Below are positions 12,348 through 23,816 of a stretch of DNA of 64,000 nucleotides, in pieces (position 1 is the first letter of the stretch; every line of letters begins with the position of its first letter). A program made the translations under genes and the position numbers. Source of the stretch: Mytilus galloprovincialis (taxonomy: Eukaryota; Mollusca; Bivalvia; Mytilida; Mytilidae); contig NC_134845.1 in the NCBI RefSeq assembly GCF_965363235.1, forward strand, positions 64,633,261 through 64,697,260, given 5' to 3'. The notes beneath the pieces are model-generated. The model ran no database searches and had not been told where the DNA came from. It saw only the letters and a program-made list of their open reading frames with translations.

Positions 12348-13127
12348 ATGGGGACTAACTGTGCACCACTTATTGCGGACCTGTTTTTGTATTGTTATGA
12401 GTTACAATTTATGACAAAAATAAGCAAAGACCCATCGAAACAACATCTAATAAACAAATTCAATAATACTTTTAGATATTTGGATGATATTTTGGCTCTC
12501 AATAATGACGACTTCAGTATGTATATTAATGAAATTTATCCTGTTGAACTTACTTTAAATAAAGCTAATACTAACAATGACCACTGCACTTTTCTCGATC
12601 TTGATATCTTTATCACTAATGGAAAGCTGAATACTAAAATTTATGATAAAAGGGATGATTTTTCATTTCCTATCGTTAATTATCCGTTTTCAGATGGTGA
12701 CGTTCCCTTGTCACCATCGTACGGTGTTTATATATCTCAACTTGTACGATTCGTTCGTGTATGTAACAATGTTTTAGATTTTAACGAGAGAAATTTATGT
12801 ATTACTGAAAAATTATTACACCAGGGTTTTCGATATCACAAACTAGTCAAAACATTTACTAAATTTTATCATCGGTATAAAGACATCATTCGCAAATATA
12901 GCTCAACATGCAGACTTCTAATACTTTCAGGTATTTCACATCCAATTTTTTATGGAAATATTCTTTATAAAGCACAAAGGTGTCAGTATTCACCTCAGAA
13001 ACTTACAAAACCTTTGAATAGACTTATTAAGAAGGGATATAATTACGATATTGTTGTCAAGTCATTAAAGATTGCATATTTTGGCGTTAATATTGAGTCA
13101 CTGATAAGGTCTTTGCATCGGAACTAA
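12348..13127 (+). CDS. Reverse transcriptase C-terminal part of Penelope-like element (partial)
   Basis: The 259-residue frame opens with the RT fingers/palm block MGTNCAPLIADLFLY and has the catalytic FRYLDDILALNN (residues ~42-53), then the conserved KIYDKRDDFSFP and SYGVYISQL blocks and a thumb-like tail with GISHPIFYGN. These match the same blocks of the complete element at 33733-36747 but with many substitutions, so it is a separate lineage. No GIY-YIG domain follows the RT, and the N-terminal part is absent here. Not expected to be functional. Confidence 0.75.
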   Translation: MGTNCAPLIADLFLYCYELQFMTKISKDPSKQHLINKFNNTFRYLDDILALNNDDFSMYINEIYPVELTLNKANTNNDHCTFLDLDIFITNGKLNTKIYDKRDDFSFPIVNYPFSDGDVPLSPSYGVYISQLVRFVRVCNNVLDFNERNLCITEKLLHQGFRYHKLVKTFTKFYHRYKDIIRKYSSTCRLLILSGISHPIFYGNILYKAQRCQYSPQKLTKPLNRLIKKGYNYDIVVKSLKIAYFGVNIESLIRSLHRN

Positions 13128-13626
13128 ACACATTTATTCTAAAAACAGTTGTTGGCATGACACGGGTTATGTTCTTCTCATATATGTTATGATGGTATGA
13201 TACTAAACCCCTAACGGGAAGGATTGTGCCTGATGTTCATATGATGAAATCATAATCTTTTAGTCAGTTTAATTGAAGTCTGAAGCTGGCATGTCAGTTA
13301 ACTGCTAGTAGTCTGTTGTTATTTATGTATTATTGTCATTTTGTTTATTTTCTTTGGTTACATCTTCTGACATCAGACTGGGACTTCTCTTGAACTGAAT
13401 TTTAATGTGCGTATTGTTATGCGTTTACTTTTCTACATTGGTTAGAGGTATAGGGGGAGGGTTGAGATCTCACAAACATGTTTACCCCCGCCGCATTTTT
13501 GCGCCTGTCCCAAGTCAGGAGCCTCTGGCCTTTGTTAGTCTTGTATTATTTTAATTTTAGTTTCTTGTGTACAATTTGGAAATTAGTATGGCGTTAATTT
13601 TCACTGGACTAGTATATATTTGTTTA

Positions 13627-14291
13627 GGTAGCAATACACAGTTAGAAGTTTAGTTTCGCATTATGGCCCCTGTGAATTTTTTAAATATGAAAGTTTTTGT
13701 ACAATAAAATTGATTTTTAGATACTTGAAGAATAATATAGCCTTCTTATTGGGTTTATATGACCATTAAGATTGTTTTTAACATGTTTTATAGGCCATTT
13801 ATATGATTGACAGTCCGTATTTTCCTATCCGTACCGTTCATAGGTCCATACATTATTGTAGTGTTTATCAACAAAGATTTTGTGCTCGATCTTTTCAATT
13901 CAATTTTATGGAAAAACGAGCAGATAAGCATATGATTTTTTTGGGACCACTTGATAGATATAAACCTATGGATTCAGGAAAGGTATTACTGTAATTAATT
14001 GAAATTTTCCTTTAGACCAAATTTTGGAGACTTTTGTGACATGTTCACCCCCCTTTTTTGCTATATTTTGTATCTAAGAAATGCAGATTGTTGCCATGGT
14101 TACACCCAAGAGGGATTATATTTCACCCTTATGACCATTAGAAATCAAATCTATGAAAGATTCTCTTTCTATAAGTATATACATGCATAACAAACATATA
14201 AAGCCTTCTTTTTTAGACAGGAGGAGAAAGAGAGTGTTTAAAAATTATGAGTGTCAATTTTAAGTTTTTTTCCTAACTGTGTATTGCTACC
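13627..14291. mobile_element. 665-bp TIR element with TTA duplication (copy 1)
   Basis: Termini GGTAGCAATACACAGTTAG and its complement, flanked by TTA on each side (13624-13626, 14292-14294). Comparison with uninterrupted copies of the host repeat ('tttgtttaggggccagctg' at 16064 and 48143) shows a clean insertion with a 3-bp duplication. A TWA duplication is the signature of PIF/Harbinger transposases; assignment is inference because no transposase is encoded. Confidence 0.85.
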
Positions 14292-14439
14292 TTAGGGGCC
14301 AGCTGAAGGACGCCTCCGGGTGCGGGAATTTCTCGCTACATTGAAGACCTGTTGGTGACCCTCTGCTGTTGTTTTTTATTTGGTCGGTTTGTTGTCTCTT
14401 TGACACATTCCCCATTTCCATTCTCAATTTTACTTATTT

Positions 14440-15850
14440 GTCCTGGATTTATACACATCAGAATCCAGTCTCACATACTTAAACTTTATAATTCTTACCA
14501 ATTATTTTTTGTACCAGCATTCCAAGGGACATAACCCTTTTTAAAAACATTTTGAGGTATTTTTTTATTACTCTTTCTCCCCATTTTCTAATGTAAAATA
14601 CAAGAAAGTTGACTTTTTGTGTAAATCCATTAGAAATATACTGTTATGAGTAAATAAAAAGACTTTGATACCAGTAGCAATAAATGATTAGGGGAACAGA
14701 CCAAAAACTCAAGTTACACATAAGGGCTTATAGAAACTTCCGTGTAGACTGTTAACATTTATAGAGTCAGTTCTTTCAGCTAAAACACTTTAATTATTGA
14801 TTTAACATTACATCTATTTCATTTTTGTGGGAAAATAATCAAATTTGTTTTATTTTTTAGACAAAAGATATCAAGTTTTGATGAAAAAGGAAGGAAGGAG
14901 GAAAAATGGACCAAAACAGACCAAAACAGACCTTCAAATGAACTCTAAAAGGTGCAATAAAATTGTTTATCATCTTAAAGTTGTCTTTTGTATTCTATTT
15001 AATTGTTTGAATGCATAGATCATGAGTTTATGATCAGATATTAGTCAACACTGCATTTTATAATGATACACTGAAATTAGGATTTTTCGAAGAAATTAGA
15101 CTGAAATTGCCGTAGGATATATCCTTACATTATAGTGATTTTCTCTGAAACTATAGTTCTGACTGAGACAAAACTTGACAGTTATGCTTGAAATAACTTG
15201 CAATTGGTGGGAAAAAAATTACAGTAAGTTTATTTGACATTTAGGTGTTCTTTAGGTGTAATACCACCAAATCATGGTACGTCACATCCGGTTGCATACG
15301 AAAGTACGCCTAAAAAAATATTCCCTTGAATTTGACAGTTGTAGAAAATTAACCCTGCATTTCAATGCACTTAAATTTTTCTGAGTCGTAAATTTGTACA
15401 TACACCTAGAATGTTTTGGACAGTTCTTACCTATAACATTTCTATTTATATATGGTCATATTGATTTTTTTAATTTGAGTATTTTAATAGGCATTTATAC
15501 ATTTTTCTAGTTTAATTTGTCATATATAGTTTTTTTCAATTTTTTTATTTATTTTATCCATTTTATGTCAAACAAAATATTATTGGATATCATTGTTACA
15601 TTTCATGATTAATTATTAAGTATTGATCATATTTTTAGTTGTTATAGCTTTTGAGCATAATGAACCGTTGTTAATATAAACGAATAGAAAAAAATACGTA
15701 ATGATACTAAATCTCATACATGTTTGTATTATTACCTAATATTGTATATTGTCAGGCTTTTCAGGGTATAAAATACATTTGAAAGAATGTGGATTACAAA
15801 GTGATTATATCATTCGCTCGGGAAAAATGTTTACCTGAATAGAGTTCGTA
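14440..15850. other. Gene-free region
   Basis: AT-rich with a direct duplication 'gaccaaaacagaccaaaacagacc' (14909) and no frame or RNA gene that I can support. Confidence 0.4.
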
Positions 15851-15859
15851 TTGTTAGTG

Positions 15860-15992
15860 GTATCAATATTTAGATTTATAGCTTGGTACGCAGATCACAC
15901 TTTATTATTTCCAATATTTTTTTTAAATTCAGACTTAACTTTGGTTCTTGTAGAGAGTTGTCACATTGGCAATTATACCACATCTTCTTATT
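15860..15992 (-). repeat. Abundant mussel short repeat, diverged
   Basis: 'ttgtagagagttgtcacattggcaattataccacatcttctta' is the complement of the family's 5' end; the inner part is diverged. Confidence 0.65.
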
Positions 15993-16063
15993 ATCATATT
16001 AACAAAACAGTTGATAAAACGACATTCCATCTTTTCCTTTTCATTTTGTTGCCTTTTGTAGTT

Positions 16064-16206
16064 TGTTTAGGGGCCAGCTGAAGCACACCTCCGGGTGCGG
16101 GAATTTCTCTCTGCATTGAAGACCTGTTGGTGACCTTCTGTTGTTGTCTTCTCTATGATCGGGTTGTTGTCTCTTTGACACATTCCCAATTTCCATTCTC
16201 AGTTTT
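16064..16206 (+). repeat. 3'-terminal fragment of Penelope-associated repeat
   Basis: Runs from 'tttaggggccagctgaag' to 'cccaatttccattctcag'. It is a severely 5'-truncated copy of the 3' end seen at 14436. This copy shows the uninterrupted site used by the MITE at 13627. Confidence 0.75.
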
Positions 16207-16908
16207 CCATATACTGATGGTATTTTTTTTTAAGGATGATTCAATTTTAGATTATTTTTTATGCTTCATTCCCAGCAAGGAAATATTTATGAACTATTCA
16301 ACATTTCACACAGATTTTAATGTCATATTATTTAGTCCTAGCTCAGACTTTAAGTCACAAACAACAGAAACAGTGCAGACATTATTTGCGACAATAGTTA
16401 AGTGACGTAGAAATCTCGCAAATCTCGCAAATTTCGCAAATCGATTATGCTGATACTAATCAAGGTGACAAGTAAATACTGAAATAATCGCATGAATTCA
16501 AAAGACGCTATACCGGTTGCGTCGACAATGTAAGCGTCTCCTGCTTTGCATGTATCACTTGCAAGTCCAATTAAAAGTGATACGAAAGATACCAAACGGT
16601 ATTTCAAACACTCAGTCAAAATTTCATAACCGGGAAAAGGACATACTCGGTAATTTACAAATCAGACGACTATACTTGTATCTAAAGATCTAAGTCTGTG
16701 CATAACCATTCTCTAGTGAGTTATGACACCGAAATATCGTATCGGTCAACCAATTCCTCAAGGTGATTATAAAACGTATAGAGTTTCGATTTTAATCGTA
16801 CTTACTCATAACTCTGTTCTGTGTTCATGTAAGGAGTATGCCCCTGTTAATGAAGTCCAAACAGTGAAAAAGTGAACGAGTGTTACGTATTAACTTAAAT
16901 ATTTTTTA

Positions 16909-17640
16909 TTATGTAAACGCCTTACGATGGAACTGATGGTATGTTACTGTTGAGAAAATGAAAAAGTTGACAATTGGAAAGTTGTAATCATCACGGTTGC
17001 ATAGATTTGAGTTTGAAGGTTCATTAGTGTTAATATCGAAGAAAAGATCAAGATATGAAGCAGATCTTCTACTTTCATTAGTATTCTTATTCTGAAGTTC
17101 AGTAGGATATATGAGATGTAAGCCTTCATTAACACCTATGTAGTTCAGTGAAAGAACATTCTTAATATATCTCAAGACAAAAGTAAAGAATATTGCGAGC
17201 TACTTTTTGTTTTTCTGTCTTTGAGAAGGTTTTTCATGAATTCTGATTTTTATGAGTACTAAAAATGTCGACCAGTAGTGTTGCAAAATAAGTACCCATT
17301 GAAACCCGATTGGCTGCCTTTTTTTTTTTAGAATGTTGTTATGACTTTACACGAGTTCGAAATATCTGCTGAAATATCAATACACCAAACTCAACAATAA
17401 GTTGTCCATTAGAAAGTTCAGTATTTTGTTGATAGCATCTTCGGTGTATTTGTTGTTGGAATCATTTTTTCAGTCAGTCATGCAAATACGGATATCAAAG
17501 AACGTATTGTGCACAGGTTGGATTTGTTTTATGAAGGATCATCTTCCTCATGAACGTATGAAGTTCCGTAGAATGGAAAGAGACAACTTCTCAATTTCAT
17601 TCATGTTGTTTAGTCTAAATTTTTGGAATACAGAATTATA
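16909..17640 (-). mobile_element. Old Penelope-like (Naiad-related) RT relic
   Basis: On the minus strand the translation shows blocks parallel to the complete element at 33733: a match to LDFLIDNIFVEFGG near 17440, the MGTNCAPLL region near 17290, RYIDDVLSLN near 17150 and LIYPSELEIK...ASYLDLF near 17080. Divergence is high and the copy is clearly broken in several places. Orientation is opposite to the fragment at 12165. Confidence 0.7.
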
Positions 17641-17863
17641 AATAAGAGAAGAAAACAAAATAAATGGTCAGTACTATCTTCCATTTACATATATGATGGA
17701 TTCAAGTATGCTGCTTCACCACATTACAGATTTCAAGAGAGAGAAATGTTTCTTCGTGGTAACTAAATTTAAAGCAAAACCAACTATTAAAATATGCTTG
17801 TCAGAATATTCTTATATCTATATATTCCTATATGTATCATTAATTGGTCACATTTTTTTAAAG

Positions 17864-17966
17864 AAATATTTTGACTTTTTCTTATCATTTAGAATTTTCA
17901 TTAGAGGAAATCAATTCAAGATATTAAAATGAAAATTCCAAATGATAAGAAAAAGTCAAAATATTT
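17864..17966. repeat. Near-perfect 39-bp inverted repeat (hairpin)
   Basis: Arms 17864-17902 and 17928-17966 are complementary with one mismatch, separated by a 25-bp loop. Left arm begins 'aaatattttgactttttctt'. No direct duplication of flanks was evident. Could be a minimal foldback element or a local inversion-duplication. Confidence 0.8.
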
Positions 17967-18529
17967 AATATGATTTGATATTTATGTTTCTACTTCTTCC
18001 AGAATAAAAACCAAAAAAATCTGCTGCATTCAAAAACAATCAGTGCCAATACTTTGGAAAGCCTAAAATGTAAACATTTATAGGTTCAACAAAACTGATA
18101 GTATAGTAACCCACATTTTTAACTGATTTAAAAATAACTTATGAAAAAGCGATTCTACGTTTGTGTGTTTTCATGTTTGTTTTGTGTTGACATCGGGATT
18201 ATGTGAATAAAAAACAACAAGTCATTGAAAAAATTTATTAACGTGTAGTACAATATCATTTTATTTGATATTTTGATTACTTTGTGGCTTTTAGATATTC
18301 TATTGAGGCGTTATTCAATAAAACTATACAAAACTACCATGTTTATCAATACTGGATGTAAACTGAATTTCTTTAATATATAAGTTTTTATATAGAGATT
18401 ATATTCTCTATTTCAGTTTCCAGAGATGATAAAAAGGTACAATGATTACAATAACTGTAAGAATTCATGATTGCTTTAATTCAAAATTGATGAATGTAGC
18501 TCTAACGTCTTTCTCGGTTACTGTGGGTT

Positions 18530-18720
18530 CGTTTATTTTTGTGGGTACCAGTTTTTGGGGGGTTGAGGAAAACTTACATACAAGCCTATAAAAAATATGT
18601 AATTCGTTGAAATTTTAAATTCATGGTTCACCCGTAACCATGAAATCAACAAAAAATGCTTTCCCATGAAAATGGTAAATCGACAGTAAATAGCGTTTTT
18701 ATGATATACACACAATTACC
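18530..18720 (-). repeat. Mollusc 'gtgggtaccagtttt' dispersed repeat
   Basis: 'gtgggtaccagtttttgg', 'gaggaaaacttacata', 'tcatggttcacccg' and 'ccatgaaatcaac' are parts of a repeat I recognise from other bivalve sequence. Non-coding. Confidence 0.45.
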
Positions 18721-18789
18721 AACGCAAATTATCGGCTAGAGTTTTCACTAAACAATTACTGAATTGGATATACATAAACATGCAATACT

Positions 18790-18930
18790 GGTGGTATTTC
18801 CATAACTATGAGAGGATAACAGAAACGAAATGAAATGTATCCACCAATTGTGCGCTGTAATTATTCAGAATACAAATTGATATTTTAGTTCTACAAATTT
18901 CTCTAAAGCTTTCAAAATATGAAGAGTCCG
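18790..18930 (-). pseudogene. Receptor relic (TM3 region) between the two 7TM genes
   Basis: Read on the plus strand, 'acagaaacgaaatgaaatgt', 'gcgctgtaattattca' and 'ctacaaatttctctaaagc' line up in order with 6455-6560 of receptor 1 ('accgaaacgaaatggaaagt', 'gcgtgctgtaataatgca', 'ttacaaatgtttggatttcc'). The aligned part covers loop 1 and the start of TM3. No long frame remains and the rest of the gene is not recognisable nearby. It shows that a third receptor copy, on the same strand as receptor 1, once existed here. Confidence 0.6.
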
Positions 18931-19154
18931 TTTAGTAAGTCTGAATTATAAATATTAAACGGTTTTCCCATTGGATGATACAATGACTCAAATGCTTGTT
19001 ATAACATGAATATAAAAAATGTTAAATGAATTATAAATATTGAGAAATAAAAGAACTAACATGCATCCAAGACTGTACTTAAATTTCTTACTTAATCCTT
19101 TTTATATGGAAATAATTACTTACAGGGAGAACTCAGCTAGCCGCCCATGTTCTA

Positions 19155-19345
19155 AATTAGAAGCAAAAGATACCAAAGGGACATTCAAACTCGTGAGTCG
19201 AATTATATAAACTGACAATGCCATGGCTAAAATAGAAAAAAAGACAAGCAACAGTACACAAAACACAACACAGAAAACTTAAGACTCGGGAACACGAACC
19301 CCAACAAAAGCTAGGGGTAATCTCAAGTGCTCTGGATGGGTTAAT
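19155..19345 (+). repeat. Abundant mussel repeat ('aagataccaaagggac' family)
   Basis: Contains 'aagataccaaagggacattc', 'actgacaatgccatggcta', 'cacgaaccccaac' and 'ctaggggtaatctcaagtgc' in the order found in a well-known mussel interspersed repeat. No coding content. Confidence 0.55.
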
Positions 19346-19837
19346 TACGATCTGAGAGCTACTCTGTAAAGGCATATACACTTTTAAACCTGGTGTCTAT
19401 GATGATTTTATCTAGAACTAATAGTGACATTTTCACCCTTTTACTGATACTGATTGTGTGACAGTTTTGGACAGTCTTACCTTCGACTGGTACTGACATT
19501 TCTAACCTAGAACAGATTTTTACCAGTTATACCCTTAACCAAGTATAAGGTAGAACCGTCCTAGTATAGTGTTTTATGACATATTATTCTTACAGTTTTA
19601 AAGAGAAGTTAGAACCGATCCTTACTGCAAGTAAACTATATAATGATTTGATGAACTATAAAATATATTTAAATAAAGCAATGAAGTACATAATAAGTAG
19701 TTTAGCTTTCTGTTAGAATCTTGTCATTTAATGATGACTTCTCAAATAGAATTTAAGTAGATTTAAAGCTATTGTCTTGTATTATATTTAAATTGGGACT
19801 TCGACTCGTTATTTTCATTACAACCAAAGTATTTACC

Positions 19838-20085
19838 TTTTCTCTGTGGATTAGACGTAAGTGTTTTCCTTGTGGTCTTATCTTGTGATTACCAATTAAG
19901 TCATCTTTGGATGATCTCTGATCAGCTCAACAATATTCCTGAATTTATATTTGGTTTTAAAAGGTTTCTCTGTGGATTAAGCGTAAGAGTTCTCTTCGTG
20001 GCATTATCTCTAGGTTACGTTTTAAGTATTCAAACCTTTCACTGGTAGGTCTCTGCTAGGCTCGATAATATTACTGATTATATCA
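19838..20085. repeat. Diverged tandem duplication, unit about 130 bp
   Basis: 'tctctgtggattagacgtaag' (about 19838) and 'tctctgtggattaagcgtaag' (about 19967) start two units that continue with matching '...tgtggtcttatct' / '...cgtggcattatct' and 'gatctctgatcagctcaa' / 'ggtctctgctaggctcga'. Confidence 0.7.
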
Positions 20086-20257
20086 TAAAATTAGAAATAG
20101 GAATACGATAATCACTGAATCAGTGATAATTTATAAGGTTTGTTCTAGTAAAAAGAGGAGGACGTTTAACAAATTTACAGATCACTATTCGGGTATCGAA
20201 TACAATTTGTTTTGGTAAATAGATGCATTAAATACTGCAACACACGCTTGTTTTGTA

Positions 20258-20738
20258 GTCCTGTGGTGTTGAGTTGTCATCTTAATGTTATATTTCACAT
20301 GGCTATAAAAGGGGAGGTTTGAAATGCCACAAAACCAGGTTCAACCCGCCATTTTTTTTCTTTAAAAATGTCCTGTACCAAGTCAGGAATATGGCCATTG
20401 TTATATTATAGTTCGTTTCTGTATGTGTTACATTTTAACGTTGCGTCGTTTGTTTTCTCTTATTTTTGAGTGTAAATTCACATTGCGATAAGACGTGTCA
20501 CGGTACTTGTCTATCCCAACTTCATGTATTTGGTTTTGATGTTATATTTGTTATTCTCGTGGGATTTTGTCTGTTGCTTGGTCCGTTTCTGTGTGTGTTA
20601 CATTGTAGTGTTGTGTCGTTGTTCTCCTCTTATATTCAATGCGTTTCCCTCAGTTTTAGTTTGTTACCCTGATTTTGTTTTTTGTCCATGGATTTATGAG
20701 TTTGAACAGCGGTATACTACTGTTGCCTTTATTTTGTT
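20258..20738 (+). mobile_element. Solo 3' fragment of the Naiad-type Penelope element
   Basis: Collinear with 33185-33650 of the complete element: 'ccacaaaaccaggttcaacc', 'tgtaccaagtcaggaatatgg', 'gataagacgtgtcacggtac', 'cagcggtatactactgttgcc'. Moderately diverged, so older than the tandem copy. It ends at the same 'tgcctttattt' terminus and lies beside a copy of the repeat into which the complete element also inserted. Confidence 0.8.
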
Positions 20739-20879
20739 CTTTCAAAATTGGGTAACAAGTGGAGTGATAACTAATATATATATATCAACGTACCCGTGGT
20801 TGTTTAAATGTTTGTATTATTTTTTGCCCGCTTCAGTGTGATTTTCGGGTTTAATTATGACAGCAAATGTTTGATTTTT

Positions 20880-21250
20880 TTTTAAGATTTATTTTATTGG
20901 TATTACTCTATGGCTTTGTTCTTCAATTCCCAGTCGTGGCGTGATCATCGGTTTGCAAAGAATTCCGCTCTTGTGGTAGTAGGAGCTGTCTTAATCTTAC
21001 CGTGAAGGAATTTTTTTTTTTGCTCCATGTTGAATGCCTCACTATGACTTTCAAATGAAGAACAGCAATAAAGCACTGTTCCTTTGCTTTTTTTTTGTTT
21101 TTTGCTGTGCACATACTGATTTTGTGTCATGGATGGACACCTTGTATCCTTTTTTTTCTATGATACATATAACATATTGGTTGGTGAGGAAAATTTATCA
21201 GAAGGTTTTATTTTTAGAAAACTTTATTAATAAGTCAAACTAGATTGCAG
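20880..21250. repeat. Repeat R (target of the Naiad insertion), copy 1
   Basis: Contains 'ccatgttgaatgcctcac', 'gaagaacagcaataaagcac' and 'ttgctgtgcacatactgatt'. Related sequence occurs at 21415-21600 and split around the Naiad element (31861-31955 and 38203-38330). On the minus strand a short frame at 20945-21130 stays open, but I cannot name a product. Confidence 0.55.
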
Positions 21251-21414
21251 AATTTTAGATGTAAAATTCTTCCATCAACAAAAGTATAACTGTCACAACA
21301 AGTTCTAATAAGAAAAATCACTATAAAGAGTAAAATCAATATATGTAAGTACAATTTGAGATGGTGACATAAAAAATTGAAGCATAGAATGTTATACAAA
21401 AAAGGCTATGTTTA

Positions 21415-21600
21415 AGGCCTCGTTGTGACTTTGAGATGAAGAACAGCAATAAAAGCGATGTTCCTTTAATTCTTGTGTGTGTTTTTTGGAGTTTTTTGTT
21501 GTTGTTTTTTTTTGCTGTGCATGTACTGATTTTTTGTCGTTGATGGATACCCCATATCCTATGTTTTTTTTCAGTTATACACTATTTTATTAATCAAATT
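21415..21600. repeat. Repeat R, copy 2
   Basis: 'gatgaagaacagcaataaaa', 'gatgttcctttaattc', 'tgctgtgcatgtactgatt', 'gatggataccccatatcc' repeat copy 1 about 390 bp downstream, in the same orientation. Confidence 0.65.
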
Positions 21601-23816
21601 ACACAATGCCAATTGATAAAGGTATTTAGACAAGACATTTAAGATAAGAATACACACCACATGTGTCATTTGTAAACGATTTTGTATTCAAAATTTTATA
21701 AAAAAAAACAAGTTGAACATTTGTAGATGGAAACTGAAACTGAAACAATATAGTATTCCTACAACCTATAGTACTGTTACTTTTGTAAAACATAAGAGGA
21801 AGAATATTTACATTTCTTATTTACATGTTTGTTTTTATAAATCTTTTTGTGAGAAAGTACACCATCTTCTAACAAATATTAATTTCAAAAACAAGATATA
21901 AGTATTTGGATACAAAATATCAGATCATGGGCAGTAAGGTTTTACCTTCTTTCTTTTACAGTTTTAGTCTTTTGTATTTACAAGTTATAATATGTTTTAG
22001 AGCAAAAATTGAAATTCTTAGATATGTATGATTTGTGTTTAAAAGAACTAAGAAGGGCTATGAAAGGAAAAAAACGTTCTCGCAAAAAATCTTTTACATA
22101 AATTTGAAAGATTTATATAAAAGAATTTTTAAAAAAATGATCAAAGTTTGTGTAATGTCTCTTTATTATATTCGAAATTATACCCAGAAAGCATGTCACA
22201 TGGATACGTCTCTGGAGCTTGACCAGTGCAGTATAACTGTAACATGCAATATGAATAATATAAAATATATATTTGTTGTTAAAAAATATCTAAATAGCAT
22301 TATCTTATTAACTTATGACTCATTTTTCTATTGAATTATACCAAATCGCAGTATTCCGAAATTATTTTAATGCATAAGATTTTACTTACGAAAAAAAAAA
22401 TCATTAATCGAAGTTGAAAATACACAAAGATTGAGTGAAAATATATATGCTTCACTACTATTATTATTAATGAATAATATTTTCTTCAATTCTTCGTTCA
22501 TAAATATAGAAATAATATAAAATCTACTGTTTGAACTCCCGTTGACAAAGTTGGCCTTTGTTGTATTTGACTATTCTCTCTGTGTCCTCGTTGTTTTGTT
22601 TACATATAGTTTCTCACGTTTTCAAGTACGCCCACATCCTATGCTTTCAAAATTTTGAATTTAAGCATTCCTGATTAAAGTAAATCCAGAAACATCTGTG
22701 GGACTAACCAACAAACTTAAAAAGTGCTTTTTTCATTTCTTTCATTGGAAAAAAATCGTAATAATTGTCAGATTTGCCTTGAATGTTACATGCTAGGACA
22801 ACAATGAAACCGATACACATTATCTGATGAAACTCATCAAATAGATTAAATGACTGTCATCTTTACAAACTTCATTTATTGGCATATCAGTAAGTGGGAA
22901 TGTAGGAAAGGGGATTTATTTCAATAAGAATGCATCCTTCTGCCACAAATAAGCAAAGAACATCTAGAAGGCAATATTCTACAAAGTGGATAAAGGGGAT
23001 AAGTCTGTTTATCCCAACCACAGTGTTTGTTTGTACAAACACTGTCTATCTGCATAATGTGTTGGTCGTTACTGGTCGTAATTGTTCGTTATTGTTCGTT
23101 CTTGTTCGTTATTGGTCATCGTTGTTTCTATGTCTATTTTTTTAGAACGAGTTGATTGTTGGTAGTTTGATTGGTCCAGCAAACTCTCCAATATTTTAAG
23201 GAGGTGCTTTAGGGGTCCTTAGATGTATTTCTTTTTTTTTAATTTATTTTAAGCCATTGACCTCTATTCTTTATAAATTTTGACTCTCTTTTCTGTTAAC
23301 TAAATCCAGACCTACATTTTTGGAAATTCCTTTTATCCTTTTTATGTCTTATTAGACAAATACGTAGATGTGTATACAATTTATCTAGCTCTATTTAATT
23401 TTAAAAAAGTCAATCCATATATAAAACAGAATCTACAACAATTTGTCATCAATCGTAGTAATAAACAATCTTTATTGTCTTTCCAGAAAAATCAGGAAAG
23501 TCTGCAATCCAGAAAAATCAGGAAAGCTTGAAACGAAATAGAATAATATTTTTATATACTGAGACATTATCTGTCCAATTCATATGAAATATTTATATTT
23601 TTATTTTCCCATAAATCTTATTTAGGTAATTGGTCGTTGAATATATATTTCAAAGTTTAGAAATCCCATGGTGAATGTGTCAGTTATATACTTTAATGTC
23701 AAATTCTCCTCACTTTCTCATATATATTTATATTACTCAAACAATATATCAGTTAGTTATATAACCGACCACACTAACAGAGCTACCCTTTTGCTTTGAA
23801 GATATCGTTTTAAAAA
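21600..23816. other. Gene-free region upstream of receptor 2
   Basis: AT-rich. Minor structures: a 10-bp hairpin 'cagtgtttgt/acaaacactg' at 23021-23044, tandem 'ttgttcgtta' words at 23070-23125, and a duplicated 'ccagaaaaatcaggaaag' at 23484-23526. TATATA boxes at 23720-23735 lie about 90 bp before the receptor ATG and could serve as its promoter, but this is only suggestive. Confidence 0.4.

Larger units (their letters stand above)
12165..14436 (+). mobile_element. Penelope-like element fragment, second lineage, interrupted by a MITE
   Basis: 5'-truncated retroelement: RT domain from about 12165 to 13127, then a 3' region containing 'gcgcctgtcccaagtcagga' and 'ttaggggccagctgaag', ending 'gacacattccccatttccat...ctcaatttta' at about 14436. 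The same 3' end recurs at 16206, 48284 and 52462, as expected for target-primed, 5'-truncating insertion. A 665-bp MITE (13627-14291) sits inside the 3' region. The element is broken and old. Confidence 0.75.
11691..15269. other. 3.6-kb block bounded by a 16-bp inverted repeat
   Basis: TGGTGGTATTACACCT at 11691-11706 recurs as its exact complement at 15254-15269, enclosing a Penelope-like fragment and a MITE. Flanks both contain AATCA, not perfectly placed as a target duplication. It may be an older element with later insertions, or two solo copies of a common motif. Confidence 0.3.

Noticed and set aside
11691-15269. Reading the 16-bp inverted pair as the ends of a single autonomous transposon
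   Set aside because: The flanking AATCA copies are not symmetrically placed and the interior content is explained by a Penelope fragment and a MITE; listed only as a low-confidence block.
20945-21130. Minus-strand frame containing HSEAFNMEQ and KTAPTTTRAEFFANR
   Set aside because: Looks protein-like and lies in repeat R, whose other copies are weakly similar when translated, but I could not link it to any family.
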